In this document: positions 14,002 through 16,593 of the stretch, piece by piece
Numbering within the stretch: position 1 is the stretch's first letter
Layout of the letters: the number at the start of each line of letters is the position of its first letter
Source of the DNA: Bacteroidales bacterium UBA6192
GTDB taxonomy: Bacteria; Bacteroidota; Bacteroidia; Bacteroidales; F082
DNA: 16,593 bases
NCBI GenBank assembly: GCA_002422725.1
Contig: DITE01000096.1
Location: forward strand, 1 to 16,593
Reading direction: 5' to 3'
Made by a program: the position numbers and the translations under genes
The notes under the pieces: generated by a model
What the model was told of the DNA's origin: nothing
Database searches by the model: none
What the model saw: only the letters and a program-made list of their open reading frames with translations

Positions 14002-15309
14002 TTATAAAAATCCGATTGCCAGACGCAGGCTAAAGCTATAGGGCCGTGCAGTATTGCCCGGTTTTTCATACACCGAATTGAAATAATAAGCAGCCCTGGG
14101 TTCAACTTCAACAACGAAGTGCCCTAGTTTTCGGCTGTAGTTGATTCCGCCGGAGAAATGCCAATTTGTTTTAACGCGTTCGGGGGTGATCTGATTGATT
14201 TGTATCAGTTGATCTTTTCCCGGATCGTAAACAAAATTAACTGCTTTGTCATTGGCAAGAACCGAAAGGGTTGGGCCAAGCCTTATGCCCAGACTATAGG
14301 CTTCGGTTTTCAAAAAGTCGAATCCAAACTCAATGGGAAGTTGAAGGTAAATGTGCTGCTTGTAAACCTTTTGATAAAAAGTCAAAGTGTCAGCATCATA
14401 AACTTGCCGTTCCGAATGATGGTAACTGGGTATGAGGTGAAAATTGTTTGCAGCCAGGGTAAAGGTGATTGAATCCAATGCAGAGTAAGTGCCCAGATAT
14501 GGCTTGTATTCTGCGGCATATTCGTAATACCCTTTGCTTACGGACAGGCCAACTCCGGTGCGGGCACTGTAACGGTTGCCGAAAAATCTGTATTGGACTT
14601 CGAATCCCACATTATGGATCAGTTTTTCATTTTCGATGATATTGTAGATAAGTTCGGGTCTGTAGAAAACCCCCAGACTTATGTTGCTGTTACTTTTATA
14701 GCTGCCGAAAGGCCTTTCAGGTGCCGATTTCTTGCTGTTATCTGTTAATTCTCTGTTTTCCGTATCCTTGTGAGCTTCATCTTCGCCTTTTTCGGTGTCA
14801 TTTTTCGAAGTATAGTCAGGAACCAATTCATCCACAACAGTTGATTCAGCTTCACCTGTAAGTGCTAGCGATTTTTCACTTTCAGCTGTATTGCTGAATT
14901 GTTCCTGTGGAGGTGTTTGGGGATGTAACTTTTGGGTTGAAGGTTGAACATTAATTGGACTTAGGGTATTTTCTATTACAGAATTTTCATTAACAAGTGC
15001 TTGAGTAGTTTTTGCTGTTTCTTCTGTTGCTTGTGCGATTGAATTGTCAAGGCTTGCTGGTTGAGCCCGGGTTGTAATTGTGAGCTTTTTCTCAGCGGTA
15101 TTCAGTGGTAGCAGGAACCAGGAAGAAACCCCTGCGACAAGCAGGAGAAGCACTGTGAGCGCAACAACATACAAGGTTTTATATGACTTGGTTGTTGTAT
15201 GTTGAACAGCCTTGCTCATAAATGCCTCTTTTAGGGCCGGAGCCGGCTGAGGTTTATGATTGTTGACCGAATCGCGCAACAAATTGTCGAATTTATCTTG
15301 GTTGTTCAT
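14002..15309 (-). CDS. Probable dual membrane-spanning (Dma-type) anti-sigma factor with C-terminal outer-membrane barrel
   Basis: The protein is 435 residues from the ATG at 15309; a TTG start six bases earlier is less likely. Residues 1-44 are polar with no signal peptide, 45-67 form one hydrophobic helix (YVVALTVLLLLVAGVSSWFL), about 68-205 are a low-complexity Ser/Thr/Glu/Gln/Pro-rich linker, and about 206-435 are alternating beta strands resembling the outer-membrane beta-barrel family, ending AIGFL. The start overlaps the ECF sigma stop by 17 bp. This layout fits the Dma anti-sigma factors of Bacteroides thetaiotaomicron, where a cytoplasmic end binds sigma, a helix crosses the inner membrane, the linker spans the periplasm and the barrel sits in the outer membrane. 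The N-terminal part has no recognisable zinc-binding anti-sigma motif, so sigma binding is inferred from gene order and architecture. A plain barrel protein with an odd N-terminus is the alternative. Confidence 0.78.
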   Translation of the reverse strand: MNNQDKFDNLLRDSVNNHKPQPAPALKEAFMSKAVQHTTTKSYKTLYVVALTVLLLLVAGVSSWFLLPLNTAEKKLTITTRAQPASLDNSIAQATEETAKTTQALVNENSVIENTLSPINVQPSTQKLHPQTPPQEQFSNTAESEKSLALTGEAESTVVDELVPDYTSKNDTEKGEDEAHKDTENRELTDNSKKSAPERPFGSYKSNSNISLGVFYRPELIYNIIENEKLIHNVGFEVQYRFFGNRYSARTGVGLSVSKGYYEYAAEYKPYLGTYSALDSITFTLAANNFHLIPSYHHSERQVYDADTLTFYQKVYKQHIYLQLPIEFGFDFLKTEAYSLGIRLGPTLSVLANDKAVNFVYDPGKDQLIQINQITPERVKTNWHFSGGINYSRKLGHFVVEVEPRAAYYFNSVYEKPGNTARPYSFSLRLAIGFL

Positions 15310-15922
15310 ATTCAACGTGATGTTGAGGAGTTAATTGATTGTTTATTTTTTTACGCAGCAGGTTTCGGGCTTTTGACAGCTGCGATTTGGATGTGTTTTC
15401 CGATATGCCAAGTTCACTTCCAATTTGTTTGTGCGAATAGTTTTCGAACACATACAGGTTCAGAACTGTCCGGTAGCCTTCAGGTAATGCGGTGATAAAG
15501 GCAATCACGGTTTCCGGGTCGGGCATTGTTTCCGGGTCGCTCACCTCCCAGGGATCATTCTGTTGGTTCATGGCCATATCGATTTCGGAACCGTTTACAA
15601 ATTTCATTCTGTTATGCTTGCGCAGGAAGTTGAGCGATAGGTTGACGACAATCCTTTTTGCCCAGGCTTCGAACGAGCCTTCGTGGCCGGGTTTAAAAGT
15701 GTCTAATGCCTTGAATATTCTGATCAGCGATTCCTGCAAAATGTCTTCGGCATCCTGCACATTTCCAACATATCGGGTTGCTACTGACAACAACATAGGT
15801 GCGTACCGGTCATAGAACGCACTCAGAGATTTCCGGTCTCCTTTGCGCAAACTATCCAGCATTGGTTTGTCAGGTTTGAAGCCTGAATCATCCTTGTTTG
15901 CTACTGCTTGCTTTTTGCTCAT
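15293..15922 (-). CDS. RNA polymerase ECF-type sigma-70 factor
   Basis: This 209-residue ECF sigma factor redirects RNA polymerase to a dedicated promoter set. Region 2 covers about residues 38-102: FYDRYAPMLLSVATRYVG, DAEDILQESLIRIFKAL for core binding, and FEAWAKRIVVNLSLNFLRK for -10 recognition. Region 4 covers about 145-193, with LPEGYRTVLNLYVFENYSHKQIG and the helix-turn-helix ELGISENTSKSQLSKARNLLRKKI that reads the -35. The N-terminal 25 residues are a basic, variable extension. The type resembles the Bacteroidota ECFs paired with membrane-anchored regulators (ECF21-like, an inference). The ATG at 15922 is preceded by 176 non-coding bases with a -7-like element at 15978-15985. The stop lies inside the start of the barrel anti-sigma gene, so both are made together, as is usual for sigma/anti-sigma pairs. 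Confidence 0.93.
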   Translation of the reverse strand: MSKKQAVANKDDSGFKPDKPMLDSLRKGDRKSLSAFYDRYAPMLLSVATRYVGNVQDAEDILQESLIRIFKALDTFKPGHEGSFEAWAKRIVVNLSLNFLRKHNRMKFVNGSEIDMAMNQQNDPWEVSDPETMPDPETVIAFITALPEGYRTVLNLYVFENYSHKQIGSELGISENTSKSQLSKARNLLRKKINNQLTPQHHVEYEQPR

Positions 15923-15977
15923 GAATACCGATTAACTTTAACAACACCTTATTTGCAAAAGGTTGCCTCCAACAAGA

Positions 15978-15985
15978 CAAAGATA
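15978..15985 (-). promoter_or_regulatory. -7-like element upstream of the ECF sigma gene
   Basis: On the minus strand TATCTTTG matches TAnnTTTG and would give a leader of roughly 50 bases before the sigma ATG. No TTG is placed at -33. A short palindrome CTGACTGTCAG (16029-16039) lies further upstream in the same gap. Self-activation by the ECF sigma is possible but its promoter motif cannot be read from one site. Confidence 0.32.
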
Positions 15986-16098
15986 ATGTGATTTTGAAGG
16001 AAAAGTAGTCGGCTGATGGTCGAAATTGCTGACTGTCAGTAATGAGCTGGGCTACTCAACATTCTATGAGAAATCAATAAATGGAATAATTGCCTGCC

Positions 16099-16593
16099 TT
16101 ATTGATTCACTATTTTAGTGGTGATACGGCTGTTGTTTATCGAGCTGGAAATGAAATACAAGCCTTTTGCCGGTATATAGATTGTTGTGTTTTTATCAGT
16201 GGTATTGATATGTTGTATCAATTGGCCAAGTTGGTTATAAACATGTATTTTCTTTGGGCCATTTTCAGCATAACTAAGGTTTACCAATCCATTGGAGGGA
16301 TTCGGAAATGCGGAAACATAGAAATCCGGTTCGTTTTTTTCTGTGAGTCGGGTAATTAGTCCATCCAGATTATATTGCCTGAAAAACCGCCATATTTCCT
16401 CACTGGCGCTAAAGTCCATATTGGTGATATTAATGTTGATAGGAGCGCCTGGCCAGGAGTGACCGCCTCCGATAATTTTATAATGTTCCACCGTGGATCC
16501 CAGATCGCCACCCGTGTAAAGATAATGCTCGGCAGTGCAGCCGTCATTAGGATCAATGTCGGGCACTTCGGTGATAACAGGAGTGGCAGAGCA
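16099..16593 (-). CDS. Secreted PHB-depolymerase/LpqC-like hydrolase with T9SS tail, C-terminal part (5' end outside window)
   Basis: This is the C-terminal 164 residues of a protein whose start lies beyond the right edge; the frame is open to base 16593 (first residues CSATPVITEVPDID). The first part matches the end of the LpqC/poly(3-hydroxybutyrate) depolymerase-like alpha/beta hydrolases of Bacteroidota: DIDPNDGCTAEHY, then VEHYKIIGGGHSWPG with the probable catalytic His. The nucleophile and acid are outside the window. After a short linker comes a type A T9SS sorting domain (FYVSAFPNPSNG, KKIHVYNQLGQLI, AKGLYFISSS, TKIVNQ), so the enzyme is secreted through the type IX system. The substrate may be a polyester or a feruloyl/acetyl ester on plant polysaccharide; the sequence does not decide. 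The gap to the sigma gene is 176 bases. Confidence 0.88.
   Translation of the reverse strand, partial: CSATPVITEVPDIDPNDGCTAEHYLYTGGDLGSTVEHYKIIGGGHSWPGAPININITNMDFSASEEIWRFFRQYNLDGLITRLTEKNEPDFYVSAFPNPSNGLVNLSYAENGPKKIHVYNQLGQLIQHINTTDKNTTIYIPAKGLYFISSSINNSRITTKIVNQ

Noticed and set aside
1..16593. CRISPR array, tRNA or rRNA gene, transposase, integrase, phage or defence system
   Set aside because: I read both strands for regular short repeats, cloverleaf-like segments and mobile-element proteins and saw none; the only regular repeats are the PKD-coding units.

Overview
The window looks like chromosomal DNA of a member of the Bacteroidota, probably an uncultured or environmental Bacteroidales-like lineage. 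Four things point there: a GroEL with a Gly/Met-rich tail, two proteins with type IX secretion (T9SS) C-terminal sorting domains, a DUF4468-type exported protein, and recurring promoter elements that fit the Bacteroidota -7 consensus TAnnTTTG, often followed by C. Base composition is moderate and coding style is even throughout. I see no mobile element, phage gene, tRNA, rRNA or CRISPR array.

Layout. 1-1400 is the 3' part of groEL, closed by a clear terminator. 1401-1739 is a non-coding stretch with an inverted repeat and the best promoter in the window. 1740-2288 encodes a small exported DUF4468-type protein. 2375-5753 is a tight three-gene mevalonate operon: class II HMG-CoA reductase, a GYDIA-type GHMP kinase and diphosphomevalonate decarboxylase, with 1-bp and 4-bp stop/start overlaps. 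5835-7031 (minus) is a rubredoxin-reductase-like flavoprotein. 7245-8024 is tatC. 8033-10862 (minus) is a probable housekeeping operon: pdxJ, a TrmO/TsaA-family tRNA methyltransferase, a YhhQ/VUT-type queuosine-precursor transporter and a YbfF-like hydrolase. dtd (10929-11381) diverges from it and ends in a strong bidirectional terminator shared with the next block.

11443-15922 (minus) is the most interesting block: an ECF sigma factor, a protein overlapping it that has a cytoplasmic segment, one uncleaved membrane helix, a long low-complexity linker and a C-terminal outer-membrane beta-barrel, and then a large secreted protein with five PKD repeats and a T9SS tail. The middle protein has the layout of the dual membrane-spanning anti-sigma factors (Dma) known from Bacteroides. 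The natural reading is a surface-to-cytoplasm signalling unit in which a barrel in the outer membrane controls a sigma factor directly. The right edge holds the 3' end of a secreted PHB-depolymerase/LpqC-like hydrolase with a T9SS tail.

The mevalonate cluster lacks the second kinase needed to go from mevalonate to isopentenyl diphosphate, so that step must be encoded elsewhere or be done by the GYDIA kinase. Several genes touch translation fidelity or tRNA modification (dtd, trmO-like, queuosine-precursor transport), but they look like ordinary housekeeping neighbours rather than one system.
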